Shown here: one piece after another, positions 41,704-49,493 of the stretch
How the letters are laid out: every line of letters starts with the position of its first letter
How positions within the stretch are numbered: the first letter of the stretch is position 1
Source: Pseudomonas simiae
Lineage (GTDB): Bacteria; Pseudomonadota; Gammaproteobacteria; Pseudomonadales; Pseudomonadaceae
Length of the DNA: 64,000 nt
Direction: 5' to 3'
NCBI RefSeq assembly: GCF_900111895.1
Contig: NZ_FOKB01000003.1
Coordinates: 186,001-250,000 of the forward strand
Program-made: the position numbers and the translations under genes
The notes under the pieces: generated by a model
Told to the model about the DNA's origin: nothing
The model's input: the letters and a program-made list of their open reading frames with translations, nothing else
Database searches by the model: none

Positions 41704-42603
41704 TTATCGGTGGCGTAGCCCCTCCTCTTCCAGCAAGGCCTGCAAGGTATCCAGGCGCGCACCTTCGCAGGCGATCACCGTGCCCTGTTCAAACACCCGG
41801 CGTGACAGGCCAGTGAGCACGGCGCCCGGTGGCAATTCGATTTGCAGGCGCACGCCGCGCTCGTAGGCGCTTTGTACGGTGCCGCGCCAGTCGACGATGC
41901 GGCACATGTTGAAGGCCAGGTCGTCGCGCAATTGCTCGGGGTTGTGGATAGGCCGCGAGCGAGTGCTGCTCAGGTAGGTGATACGCGGCGCCTTGAGCGG
42001 CACAAAGGCTTGCGCCAGCGCCTGGGCCGGTTGCTCCAGCAGCGCGCAATGGGACGGCACGCTGACGGCCAGGCGCTTGGCGACGCCGTTGCCTTTGATG
42101 CGGTCGGCGACACGCTTCATCGCCGCGTTGCTGCCGGCGATAACGGTCTGGTTGTCGGCGTTGATATTGGCCAGGTACACCGGGCTGTCGGGGCTGTGGA
42201 TATCGGCCAGCAGGTGTTCGACAGTGGATAACTCGGGGCCGATGATCGCCGTCATGCCGTAGCCCTGTGGATAAGCGTTCTGCATCAGCTCGCCGCGCAG
42301 GCTGACGAGCCTGATCGCATCGGCAAAGTCCAGCGCACCCGCGATCACCGCCGCAGGGTAAGCCCCGATGGACAGTCCCGCGACGTAATCCGGCGTGCGT
42401 TGCAGCTGGCGGGCGTGGGCTACGCCGACAATCAGTAGGCAAAGCTGCACCGCGCGGGTGTTCGCCAGGGCTTGCGCCGAATCCAATGCGCGAACGTCTT
42501 CACCCAAGGCATCGCTGGCCTGTTCCAATACATCGGCCGGCAACGCCTGGAGCATGCCGGGGCGCTGGGCGCCCTGGCCGGGAAAGACCAGAAGGCTGCT
42601 CAT
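41704..42603 (-). CDS. mdcH: Malonate decarboxylase malonyl-CoA:ACP transacylase (epsilon subunit)
   Basis: The product has 299 residues. FabD-like acyltransferase signatures are FPGQGAQRPGM at the start and the nucleophile elbow in GLSIGAYPAAV, with SVPSHCALLEQPA for the catalytic His. It loads malonyl onto the prosthetic group of MdcC. Its ATG overlaps the mdcG stop (ATGA). Confidence 0.93.
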   Translation of the reverse strand: MSSLLVFPGQGAQRPGMLQALPADVLEQASDALGEDVRALDSAQALANTRAVQLCLLIVGVAHARQLQRTPDYVAGLSIGAYPAAVIAGALDFADAIRLVSLRGELMQNAYPQGYGMTAIIGPELSTVEHLLADIHSPDSPVYLANINADNQTVIAGSNAAMKRVADRIKGNGVAKRLAVSVPSHCALLEQPAQALAQAFVPLKAPRITYLSSTRSRPIHNPEQLRDDLAFNMCRIVDWRGTVQSAYERGVRLQIELPPGAVLTGLSRRVFEQGTVIACEGARLDTLQALLEEEGLRHR

Positions 42604-43187
42604 GCCACGGCCTGCCAGGGATCGATGACGAGGTGCGCACCGCCGGCGGTTTTCAATAGCACCCGCCGCGATGGACTCGCCCATTCGCGCAAGGCGACAG
42701 CACCGAACGGTGTTTGCAGTTGCAGGTCCACGGTACACGCGGCCTTGTCCAACGTTGCCAGCAGGTCGCGCGCATCGTTGCGATCCAGCGGCGCGGGCGT
42801 GCGCAGAATCAAGTCCAGATCGCTCTGGGCATGCATTGCTTCAATGCCCGTTGCCAGCTCAAAACCTGCGCTGCCGGTGATGCCCCAATTCAAGGGTGCC
42901 AGCACCGGTCGCAGCTGTTCGAGTGCCTGCAAAGCCGGTAAGTCGCGTGTCGAGACAACGTCACGCAGCGCTTCCGGCACGACTCGCCGCTGCACAGCAG
43001 CAATCGGCAGTTCAGCGGCAAAACGCTGCTCACGCAGACGCCCGCGCACGCCCACCGCGACCAGGCCCGGCGCGACAATTGCGCGACGCACCACCACCGT
43101 GCCAACCGCCTCCACCGCCCACGCCGCAGCGTCAGCGGGCAGGTGCGCCGGGGTCATGCCCCAGAGCAGGTCGTGAGCGTTCACCAT
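42600..43187 (-). CDS. mdcG: Malonate decarboxylase holo-ACP synthase
   Basis: The 195-residue nucleotidyltransferase has WGITGSAGFELATG and the metal-binding QSDLDLILR. It attaches the triphosphoribosyl-dephospho-CoA made by MdcB to the acyl carrier subunit MdcC. It overlaps mdcE by 7 bases and mdcH by 4. Confidence 0.92.
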   Translation of the reverse strand: MVNAHDLLWGMTPAHLPADAAAWAVEAVGTVVVRRAIVAPGLVAVGVRGRLREQRFAAELPIAAVQRRVVPEALRDVVSTRDLPALQALEQLRPVLAPLNWGITGSAGFELATGIEAMHAQSDLDLILRTPAPLDRNDARDLLATLDKAACTVDLQLQTPFGAVALREWASPSRRVLLKTAGGAHLVIDPWQAVA

Positions 43188-43951
43188 TGCTCCCGCAGCA
43201 GTTGGCGCACGTGGCTGGAGGCGGCGCGGTTGGTCGCGCCGAGGCGCCCGCTCAAGTCGGTGCTGGCAATATCCTTGATCGCACTCACCAGGCAATCGCT
43301 GACCTGCGCCACATCCTCCGGCGTGGGCTGCTCAATGTGGCTGACCGACAAGGTTTCCCACAGCAAACCCAGGCTGGCATAACTGTCGATGTCATAGGCC
43401 ATGGGCGGCACGCTGGCGGCCAGGGCTTCCAACTCTTCGACGCTGCGCAGCGTCACGCGCGCGGCCGAGGCCTTGCCCATCGCGTGCACCATCACACCGG
43501 GATCACGCAGGGCGATCAGGCGGTTGGCTTGATACCCATGGGCGAGAAACGCGCCGGACATGGCCTTGCCCACCAGCAGCGCGATCACCGGGTGCCCGGC
43601 GAGGCGAGCACGGGCGTAGCTGTCGGCGGCGGCCGCCAGGGCCTGGTGGATGCCGAGGGCTTCTTCGCGACGCCCGTAGGCTTGGCTCGGTACATCGACG
43701 ATGGCGATGATGGGGCGCTTGTCGCCACGGGCGATGGCTTCATCGACGGCCTTCGCCAGACCCCAGCCTTCCAGCAGACCGACCTCACCCTTGCGTGCGC
43801 GGGGAAAGTGGTTTTGCGCGTCGGTAACCACGGCGATATAGCGCACGGGCTGTTCGCCCAGTACACCATCGGCGACTTTCAGCGAATTTGGCAAACCTTC
43901 AACGGCTGTCGCTCCGACGCTCAATGCGTTGAACCACTGCAAACCTCTCAT
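43181..43951 (-). CDS. mdcE: Malonate decarboxylase gamma subunit
   Basis: The 256-residue protein belongs to the acyl-CoA carboxyltransferase (crotonase-like) fold. Seen are RYIAVVTDAQNHFPRARKGE, LLVGKAMSGAFLAHGYQAN and VMVHAMGKASAARVT. With MdcD it forms the decarboxylase that turns malonyl-S-ACP into acetyl-S-ACP. It overlaps mdcD by 4 bases. Confidence 0.93.
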   Translation of the reverse strand: MRGLQWFNALSVGATAVEGLPNSLKVADGVLGEQPVRYIAVVTDAQNHFPRARKGEVGLLEGWGLAKAVDEAIARGDKRPIIAIVDVPSQAYGRREEALGIHQALAAAADSYARARLAGHPVIALLVGKAMSGAFLAHGYQANRLIALRDPGVMVHAMGKASAARVTLRSVEELEALAASVPPMAYDIDSYASLGLLWETLSVSHIEQPTPEDVAQVSDCLVSAIKDIASTDLSGRLGATNRAASSHVRQLLREQW

Positions 43952-44790
43952 GAGCGTTCTCCTTGATACAACTCGCGCACCGTCACCGGGTCGATCTGCG
44001 CCGTGGCGTCCAGTTCGGCCAGGCGTGCCAGGTAATACTCGGCCTGGCGGCTGCGTTGCTGGGTGGGCAGGCCTTGTTGCAGCAATGCGCTGACGGTCTG
44101 TTGAAGCTCGACCACATCATCAGCCACATATCGGTCGGCCAAGCCGCTGTTGAAACGTTGCTCGCCGCCGGTGAGGCTCCAGATGAAAGGCCGGTCGCGG
44201 GAGTCGTACTCGTCAAGCCCCGCTTCCTGTTCGATCACTTGCGGGCCATTCAAGCCCAGGCGGGCTTCGCGGGTGACGACAAGGTAACTGCACAACCCGG
44301 CCGCGATGGACATGCCGCCGAAGCAGCCGACACTGCCGGCCACCACGCCGATCACTGGCTGGTACTGGCGCAGGTCGACAATCGCCGCATGGATATCCGC
44401 GATGGCTGCCAGGCCGAGGTTGGCTTCCTGCAGGCGCACACCACCGGTTTCCAGCAGCAACACGGCGCGAGTGGGAATGCCCTTGCGATTGTCTTCGGCT
44501 GCCAGCTCCAAGGCGCCGGCGATTTTCGCGCCACCCACTTCACCGAGGCTACCGCCCTGGAAGTTGCCTTCGATGGCAGCAATGACGACAGGCTTGCCAT
44601 CGACGCTGCCCTTGGCGATCACCACGCCGTCATCGGCCTGGGGCACCACGCCTTGGCGGCCGAGCCACGGTGACATGACGCGCTGGAACGGGTCGATCAA
44701 TTCGCGGTAGGAGCCGGCGTCCAGCAGAGCCTTGGCCCGCTGCCGAGCGCCCAACTCAACGAAGCTGTGTTTGGCGAGTAAGTCAGTCAT
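43948..44790 (-). CDS. mdcD: Malonate decarboxylase beta subunit
   Basis: The 280-residue protein has the carboxyltransferase fold (IAAIEGNFQGGSLGEVGGAK, LLLETGGVRLQEAN, GSVGCFGGMSIAAGL). It is the partner of MdcE in the decarboxylation step. The ATG at 44790 starts 8 bases before the mdcC stop is completed, so the genes overlap. Confidence 0.94.
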   Translation of the reverse strand: MTDLLAKHSFVELGARQRAKALLDAGSYRELIDPFQRVMSPWLGRQGVVPQADDGVVIAKGSVDGKPVVIAAIEGNFQGGSLGEVGGAKIAGALELAAEDNRKGIPTRAVLLLETGGVRLQEANLGLAAIADIHAAIVDLRQYQPVIGVVAGSVGCFGGMSIAAGLCSYLVVTREARLGLNGPQVIEQEAGLDEYDSRDRPFIWSLTGGEQRFNSGLADRYVADDVVELQQTVSALLQQGLPTQQRSRQAEYYLARLAELDATAQIDPVTVRELYQGERS

Positions 44791-45082
44791 GGCCGATCTC
44801 CTCGAAACCCTGCTCCAGGCGCAAACGCACCACGCCGGGGGTGGCACCGAAATCGTGGATATCAATCTTCAAGGCCGGTGGCGTCTGTTCCTGGAAGATG
44901 CGTTCGAACAGATGCTGCCAGCGTTGTTCGGCGCCATTCACCGAGGTCTGCACCTGGATGGTCAGCCTGCCCGGGGTACCCGGTTCCAGCAGCACCTCCA
45001 GGTCGCCCGAGCCAACGCAACCTACCAGCGCTCGGCCTGTTGGCGGCTGCCCGGCGGGGAATTCAAAGGATAAGGTTTCCAT
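44783..45082 (-). CDS. mdcC: Malonate decarboxylase acyl carrier subunit (delta)
   Basis: The 99-residue acyl carrier protein has its likely modification site, Ser25, in GCVGSGDLEV. That is the position reported for the Klebsiella protein as I recall it. The prosthetic group is 2'-(5''-phosphoribosyl)-3'-dephospho-CoA. Its ATG shares one base with the mdcB stop (TGATG). A GTG one codon upstream is possible. Confidence 0.93.
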   Translation of the reverse strand: METLSFEFPAGQPPTGRALVGCVGSGDLEVLLEPGTPGRLTIQVQTSVNGAEQRWQHLFERIFQEQTPPALKIDIHDFGATPGVVRLRLEQGFEEIGHD

Positions 45083-45915
45083 CACAACGCTCCGTCGAGG
45101 CGGTCGATAAACAGGCAGGCGGCCAGCAGGTCGGCGGCGCCGCCGGGGGAGGCATTCAGGGCCAGCAGGTGTTGATCGAGTTCATGTAATTGACGACGAC
45201 CGGCCAGAGTGGCGCTGCCCCCCGCGTCCAGCACGGCGCGCGCACCGCGTTGCATGGTGCTGATCCCTTCGGGACCGGCGCGGTAGAGCACGCAGGTGTC
45301 GGCCAGCTCGGTCATGATCGCCAGCAGGGCATCCAGGCGTGCGTTCTGTTCGCCTGCATTTTGCTGGCGGCTTTTATACAGTTGCGGCAAGCCGCGTTGC
45401 ACAACCGAGGGGAAGCCGAGCTGGGCTTCTTCACGGGCACCGCGAGCGCCGTAGCGTTGCGCGACCTGGGCACCGTGGCTCATGGGTTGTGGGGCGTAGC
45501 GGTCGTTGAGCAGGGCTAATCTGGCTGCGTTCAGGGTGACGGCGCGGGGTTCCAGCGCCGCCGCTGCGGTCAGCAAGCCCAGGGCCCAGATCGCGCCGCG
45601 ATGGGTATTCACGCCGTTGGTGGTGACGAGCATTGCTTGCTCACCTTCACGGCCGATACGACCGAGAGCTTCGCGCAAGGGCACGCCAACTTCACCCCAT
45701 TCAATCGCCGCTTCAGCCATCTCCTTGAACATCGGCCACAGCGACAGCGCCGAGGCGTGCATCAGGCCCAGATGCAGATCGTGGTGGGCGCCGTTTCCAC
45801 GACGGTCCACCAGAGCGGGTTTGGGCGACAAGTCAGCTTCATCGATCAGCGCATCGACGGCCATGTCCGCCAGGCGTTCAGCAAGGGTCAGTTCATGCAG
45901 TTTGAGTGCGCGCAT
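45082..45915 (-). CDS. mdcB: Triphosphoribosyl-dephospho-CoA synthase
   Basis: The product has 277 residues. CitG/MdcB-family segments are [38 protein letters not shown] and [13 protein letters not shown]. It makes the prosthetic-group precursor of MdcC from ATP and dephospho-CoA. Its ATG is immediately after the mdcA stop. Confidence 0.94.
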   Translation of the reverse strand: MRALKLHELTLAERLADMAVDALIDEADLSPKPALVDRRGNGAHHDLHLGLMHASALSLWPMFKEMAEAAIEWGEVGVPLREALGRIGREGEQAMLVTTNGVNTHRGAIWALGLLTAAAALEPRAVTLNAARLALLNDRYAPQPMSHGAQVAQRYGARGAREEAQLGFPSVVQRGLPQLYKSRQQNAGEQNARLDALLAIMTELADTCVLYRAGPEGISTMQRGARAVLDAGGSATLAGRRQLHELDQHLLALNASPGGAADLLAACLFIDRLDGAL

Positions 45916-47586
45916 TTACCAGCTCCTGAATTTGGCGGGCGGGTTGTACAAACCACCGGACCAGTCCACCAGGTCGGCCACACTTTTGGCGGCCAACAGC
46001 TCGCGGGTGGCGTCGGTACGGCGGATACCCAAGTCTTCGGGCAAGGCGATCAGGCCTTCGCGGCGCATGCGCGCGGTGTCCTTGGGGTTGTGGCGCATGC
46101 CGATGGCCGTGACACCTGCGACAGCGGCGATCATCGCCTGGCGCTCTTCGAGGGAACGCGCCTTATACAGGTAGGCGATGCCCTCTTCGGTAAGCAGGTG
46201 GGTAACGTCATCGCCGTAGATCATGATCGGCGCCAAGGGCATGCCGCTTTTGCGGGCAACTTCCACGGCGTCGAGGGTGTCGACGAAAGTGGGTTTGCCG
46301 CCTTCCTGGAAGGTCTCGACCATTTGCACCACGAGTTTCTTGCCGCGTTCCAGCAGGGCTTCCGGGGCATCGTCGTGGCGCATGTCCAGCCAGGCGGGCG
46401 TGCCATGGCGACGGCCGCGCGGGTCGTGGCCCATGTTGGGTGCGCCGCCAAACCCGGCAAGGCGGCCACGGGTCACGGTGGAGGAATGGCCGTCGCCATC
46501 GACCTGCAGGGTGGCGCCGATAAACAGGTCCACCGCATATTGGCCGGCGAGTTGGCAGAACATCCGGTTGGAGCGCATCGAGCCATCACGGCCCGTGAAG
46601 AACACATCCGGCCGGGCGGCAATGTAGTTCTCCATGCCCAGTTCGGTGCCGAAGCAGTGCACACTTTCCACCCAACCGCTTTCAATCGCGGGGATCAGCG
46701 TGGGGTGCGGGTTGAGGGTCCAGTTGCGGCAGATCTTGCCCTTGAGACCCAGGGATTCGCCGTAGGTGGGCAGGATTAACTCGATGGCGGCGGTATTGAA
46801 GCCAATGCCATGGTTGAGCGACTGCACATTGTGTTTTTCGTAAATGCCACGGATCGCCATCATCGCCATCAACACGTGCACCGGCTTGATATGGCGCGGG
46901 TCGCGAGTGAACAGCGGCTCGATGTAGAACGGCTTGTCAGCCACCACCACAAAATCCACCCAGCTCGCCGGAATATCCACACGGGGCAGATCGGTGACGT
47001 CATCCACCAGTTGATTGACCTGCACGATGACGATGCCATCGCTGAACGCGGCGGGTTCGATCAGCGCCGGGGTGTCTTCGGTGCTGGCGCCGGTGTAGAT
47101 ATTGCCGGCGCGGTCAGCCATGAAACCGGCGGAAAGCACGACGTTGGGGATCAGGTCCACCACCAGCCGTGCATAGAGTTCGATATAGGTATGAATCGCG
47201 CCGATTTCCAGCAGGCCGTCCTCCAGCAACTGGCTGATGCGCAGGGATTGGGTGCCGGCGAAGGAGAAATCCAGCTTGCGCGCGATGCCTTTTTCAAACA
47301 GGTCCAGGTGCTCGGAACGGCCGACACTGGGCATGATCATGTGCAAATCGTGGAGCTTGGCGGGGTCGGCTTTTGCGAGGGAGCGCGAGAGGAAGTCGGC
47401 CTGTTTCTGGTTGTTGCCTTCCAGTACAACACGGTCGCCGGGGAGGATCAGCGCCTCAAGCGCCTCGACGATCTTGTCACTGGGCAACACCGCCCCGTCT
47501 GCATACTGCTTGACCAGCGCGAGCCGCCGCTGCTTCTCGTCGCGCCGCCGCGTCCAGCGCGAGTCGGGGGTTATTGTTGTTGTCAT
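45916..47586 (-). CDS. mdcA: Malonate decarboxylase alpha subunit (acetyl-S-ACP:malonate ACP transferase)
   Basis: The 556-residue CoA-transferase-like protein swaps acetyl for malonyl on MdcC. Conserved segments include PSDKIVEALEALILPGDRVV, EGNNQKQADFLSRSLA and RGRLAGFGGAPNMGHDPRGR. It is the first gene of a tightly packed operon mdcABCDEGH-madLM in which most genes overlap or touch. GTGGAG lies upstream of the ATG. A palindrome 81 nt upstream is a likely MdcR site. Confidence 0.95.
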   Translation of the reverse strand: MTTTITPDSRWTRRRDEKQRRLALVKQYADGAVLPSDKIVEALEALILPGDRVVLEGNNQKQADFLSRSLAKADPAKLHDLHMIMPSVGRSEHLDLFEKGIARKLDFSFAGTQSLRISQLLEDGLLEIGAIHTYIELYARLVVDLIPNVVLSAGFMADRAGNIYTGASTEDTPALIEPAAFSDGIVIVQVNQLVDDVTDLPRVDIPASWVDFVVVADKPFYIEPLFTRDPRHIKPVHVLMAMMAIRGIYEKHNVQSLNHGIGFNTAAIELILPTYGESLGLKGKICRNWTLNPHPTLIPAIESGWVESVHCFGTELGMENYIAARPDVFFTGRDGSMRSNRMFCQLAGQYAVDLFIGATLQVDGDGHSSTVTRGRLAGFGGAPNMGHDPRGRRHGTPAWLDMRHDDAPEALLERGKKLVVQMVETFQEGGKPTFVDTLDAVEVARKSGMPLAPIMIYGDDVTHLLTEEGIAYLYKARSLEERQAMIAAVAGVTAIGMRHNPKDTARMRREGLIALPEDLGIRRTDATRELLAAKSVADLVDWSGGLYNPPAKFRSW

Positions 47587-47666
47587 GGTCGCTCCACGGG
47601 TTTGCTGTCGTGGGCTGTACCTTAGGAGTGAATCTGGGGGGCATCAATCAAGCTCAGCGGCGGATC

Positions 47667-47683
47667 GTTACGGTTGGAGTAAC
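47667..47683. promoter_or_regulatory. Candidate MdcR (LysR-type) operator upstream of mdcA
   Basis: GTTAC-N7-GTAAC is a perfect 5-7-5 inverted repeat of the size bound by LysR proteins. It lies 81 bp before the mdcA start, a normal activator distance. It is the only such dyad I see in this gap. Confidence 0.55.
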
Positions 47684-47703
47684 AGAGCACCAACAAACAT
47701 GCA

Positions 47704-47738
47704 GCCTCCTGTAGGGGCTGGCTCGCCAACTCCTACAG
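47704..47738. repeat. Short REP-like hairpin
   Basis: CTGTAGG-GGCTGG and its near-inverse CCAACTCCTACAG form a compact hairpin of a third REP-like class (CTGTAGGAGCTGG type), between mdcA and the HEPN gene. Confidence 0.6.
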
Positions 47739-47750
47739 TTGACCGGTGAT

Positions 47751-48185
47751 TCATTCCCACCTATGACCAGCAAGCAATGCTTCCATATTGCTCATTAATG
47801 TCTTAGCACTTTCCATTAACTGGCCCAGCAGCGCCTCATCTTCATCCATGTACCCTTCATATTCCGCCAGGTTCCGACGTTCATGACACAACGCCAACAA
47901 CCTCACCTGCACCTTGCCGGCGTCTGCGGTATGAACCAGGCATTGAAAGACCAGATAGCGTTTGTCCGAGCGATACCCTTGCAGGCGCAAGGCCGTAAGA
48001 GCGATGGCATGGGCGGCGTTGTAAGCCAGGTCGAAACGACTGGCGAATGATAACTGTGGATTGCCAGCATCCCTCAACCGATCCCTGGCTGAACGCATCA
48101 GCCCATCACACTCCTTGCGATCCGGCGGCTCAGCCTTCAAGCCGCCGCTACGTTGCAGGTTCTCCAGATTTACCTTGTTGTCCAT
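47751..48185 (-). CDS. HEPN-domain protein (possible toxin partner of the nucleotidyltransferase)
   Basis: The all-helical protein has 144 residues. FASRFDLAYNAAHAIALTAL is a typical HEPN helix, and near the C-terminus CHERRNLAEYEGY stands where HEPN ribonucleases have their Arg-Asn-x-x-x-His/Tyr motif; here it reads RNLAEY. The gene overlaps the nucleotidyltransferase gene by 38 nt, so the two are translationally coupled. MNT-HEPN pairs such as MntA-HepT are toxin-antitoxin modules; in that case this would be an RNase toxin. The order (nucleotidyltransferase first) and its fused winged helix differ from classical HepT-MntA. Toxicity is inferred only. Confidence 0.75.
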   Translation of the reverse strand: MDNKVNLENLQRSGGLKAEPPDRKECDGLMRSARDRLRDAGNPQLSFASRFDLAYNAAHAIALTALRLQGYRSDKRYLVFQCLVHTADAGKVQVRLLALCHERRNLAEYEGYMDEDEALLGQLMESAKTLMSNMEALLAGHRWE

Positions 48186-48777
48186 CCGTGGATTCCAGGG
48201 GGTTGCTCCCCATAAGATTGATCTTGTCCTGCTGCACGACCCGCTGCACAAAACTGTTCCCGGCATTCCATTTGCCGATCCAGTCTTCGGGGGTGTAAAG
48301 CGTCGGGTTGAGGGTGCGGCCCAGTTGCTCTTCCAGCGGCATGAGCCGCTCCATGACTTCACTGTAGTTGAGGCTTTCGCCGATCAACATGAGATCTATG
48401 TCACTGGATGAGTGCGCCTCGCCTTTGGCGATGGAGCCGTAGATAAACGCCCAGGTTATCTGCTTGGCGAACGGCGCCAGTACAGTGCGCAATGGTTCAT
48501 CCAGACTCAGGGTCTTGCGCACGATGGCCAACAATTCCGAATAAATCGGGCATTGGGGGTTGGCTTGATAATGGGTCTGGTTGCCTTGGCGCGTCATGCT
48601 CAAGATGCCCGCCAACTGCAGACGTTCAAGCTCGCGGGTGAGGCTGCCCTTGCCCACCTGGGCCCATCGCGCAATTTCATTGGTGAAGAAGCTTTGGTCG
48701 GGTTTGCCGAACAGCAAGCCCAGTACTTTTTGTTGGGTGACGGTGAAGAGTGCAGTGCTGAGCGGCAAGGTGTGCAT
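48148..48777 (-). CDS. Winged-helix fused to MNT-type nucleotidyltransferase
   Basis: The 209-residue protein starts with a winged helix (about 1-75: TQQKVLGLLFGKPDQSFFTN, EIARWAQVGKGSLTRELERL, GILSMTRQGNQTHYQ). A minimal nucleotidyltransferase domain (about 95-190) follows with the active-site motif YGSIAKGEAHSSSDIDLMLI, in which Gly-Ser and the two Asp are intact. The ATG at 48777 is preferred over an upstream TTG. It could bind its own operator and, with the HEPN partner, form an antitoxin that modifies the toxin. Two dyads lie 17 bp upstream. Confidence 0.85.
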   Translation of the reverse strand: MHTLPLSTALFTVTQQKVLGLLFGKPDQSFFTNEIARWAQVGKGSLTRELERLQLAGILSMTRQGNQTHYQANPQCPIYSELLAIVRKTLSLDEPLRTVLAPFAKQITWAFIYGSIAKGEAHSSSDIDLMLIGESLNYSEVMERLMPLEEQLGRTLNPTLYTPEDWIGKWNAGNSFVQRVVQQDKINLMGSNPLESTDGQQGKSGEPAT

Positions 48778-48793
48778 GGCAGCGGCCAAAGAG

Positions 48794-48830
48794 TCCCAAA
48801 AAGGGAACGATAGGTCCCTTTTTGGGAACG
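48794..48830. promoter_or_regulatory. Two dyad sites 21 bp apart upstream of the wHTH-nucleotidyltransferase gene
   Basis: TCCC-AAAAA-GGGA (48794-48806) and TCCC-TTTTT-GGGA (48815-48827) are each inverted repeats, and both continue into ACGAT. They begin exactly 21 bp apart (two helical turns). The two also form one large inverted repeat. They look like tandem operators for the winged-helix domain encoded just downstream. Confidence 0.8.
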
Positions 48831-48838
48831 ATCAAGTT

Positions 48839-49078
48839 TTAAGCGACTGAAGAAGGGGAAATCTGTTCCAGGGCACGGTCCACTAATAGCTGCCCCAACG
48901 CGGCCATTTGCTGGATGCCGAGCATGATTGCGCGCTGGGAGGTGTCCAGGTCGAAGGCCAGGTTGCAGGTGAGTGCGTTGAGGGAAGACAGGGTTTCGCT
49001 GGCGTTGACCAGCAGGGTTTCGGTGTTTTCGTGCGGGTTTACGGTGAAGAGCGGCGGATTGGGGGTAGGTTTGACCAT
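48839..49078 (-). CDS. Small Pseudomonas protein of the DUF3077/DUF6124 type
   Basis: The 79-residue protein begins MVKPTPNPPLFTVNP and continues with a helical stretch, ETLSSLNALTCNLAFDLDTS. It resembles a small uncharacterised family found many times in Pseudomonas genomes; the DUF number is from memory and should be checked. No signal peptide or membrane segment is seen. Its AGGAG ribosome site lies 7 nt before the ATG, inside a structured leader with alternative pairings. The operator and the nucleotidyltransferase gene follow 62 nt downstream on the same strand. Confidence 0.75.
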   Translation of the reverse strand: MVKPTPNPPLFTVNPHENTETLLVNASETLSSLNALTCNLAFDLDTSQRAIMLGIQQMAALGQLLVDRALEQISPSSVA

Positions 49079-49300
49079 GATGAAGCTCCTAAACAGTGAC
49101 TAAGGAGCGCCACCGTTCGCTTGCACGCGAATGAGGGTGGCGACCGTGCGCAGGTGTGCAAGACCGGGCCTGTTTAGGACACCCAGCAGGTCCGAAGACC
49201 TCCTGCGCGCAGCCGCCATAAAGCAGCGAGCACAAAAAACGCCCGTTGGATGGCTGGGCGTTTGTACGCCTAAACAGTTTCGTCGGACTTGCACGTCCGT
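49079..49300 (-). ncRNA. Structured leader (candidate RNA switch) of the small DUF gene
   Basis: Read on the minus strand, the ~220-nt leader contains GTGCAAG (49294-49288), ACTGTTTAGG (49278-49269), an intrinsic-terminator hairpin (49262-49234), a hairpin closed by a TTCG loop (49201-49188), CCTAAACAGG (49178-49169), CTTGCAC (49162-49156), GTGCAAG (49126-49120) and ACTGTTTAGG (49097-49088). The central pair can form a nested helix with either the upstream or the downstream pair but not both. The downstream state covers the AGGAG ribosome site. A short helix GCTCC/GGAGC (49108-49104 with 49089-49085) also masks that site. I do not recognise a named RNA family. Confidence 0.6.
49234..49262 (-). 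terminator. Intrinsic terminator/attenuator within the leader
   Basis: On the minus strand AACGCCC and GGGCGTT enclose an 11-nt loop and run into TTTTTT. It may stop read-through from the chpA-chpC side or act as an attenuator of the small DUF gene. Confidence 0.75.
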
Positions 49301-49493
49301 GTCACCGTTTTTTGCGATGACAGAACGAAGACTAGGCGCGCTGACGGCACGCGACAAGTTCATGCACAGCCCAAAATCTTGCAGGAAAAATCCGAGAGCC
49401 CATTCGGCCTACAACTTCATATCTATGGTCACAGCGCCCAACCCTTCCAGCGGGTAGCTGCGGTATTCATAAACCTCCCCACGAACAGGTGAC
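49301..49493. other. Region between the leader and higA-like gene; no supported gene
   Basis: Frames here overlap the leader or are short and unlike known proteins. No HigB-type toxin sequence is visible before the HigA-like start, and no clear promoter can be assigned. Confidence 0.4.

Noticed and set aside
49088..49278. Integron attC-like recombination sites (repeated GTTTAGG/CCTAAAC)
   Set aside because: The repeats lack the RYYYAAC/GTTRRRY core spacing of attC sites and no integrase or cassette array is seen. RNA pairing explains them better.
49131..49457. A 108-codon plus-strand frame (starting MRVATVRRCARPGLF)
   Set aside because: It runs antisense through the structured leader and its translation is basic and unlike a folded protein. 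It may be annotated in some genomes, but RNA structure explains the sequence better.
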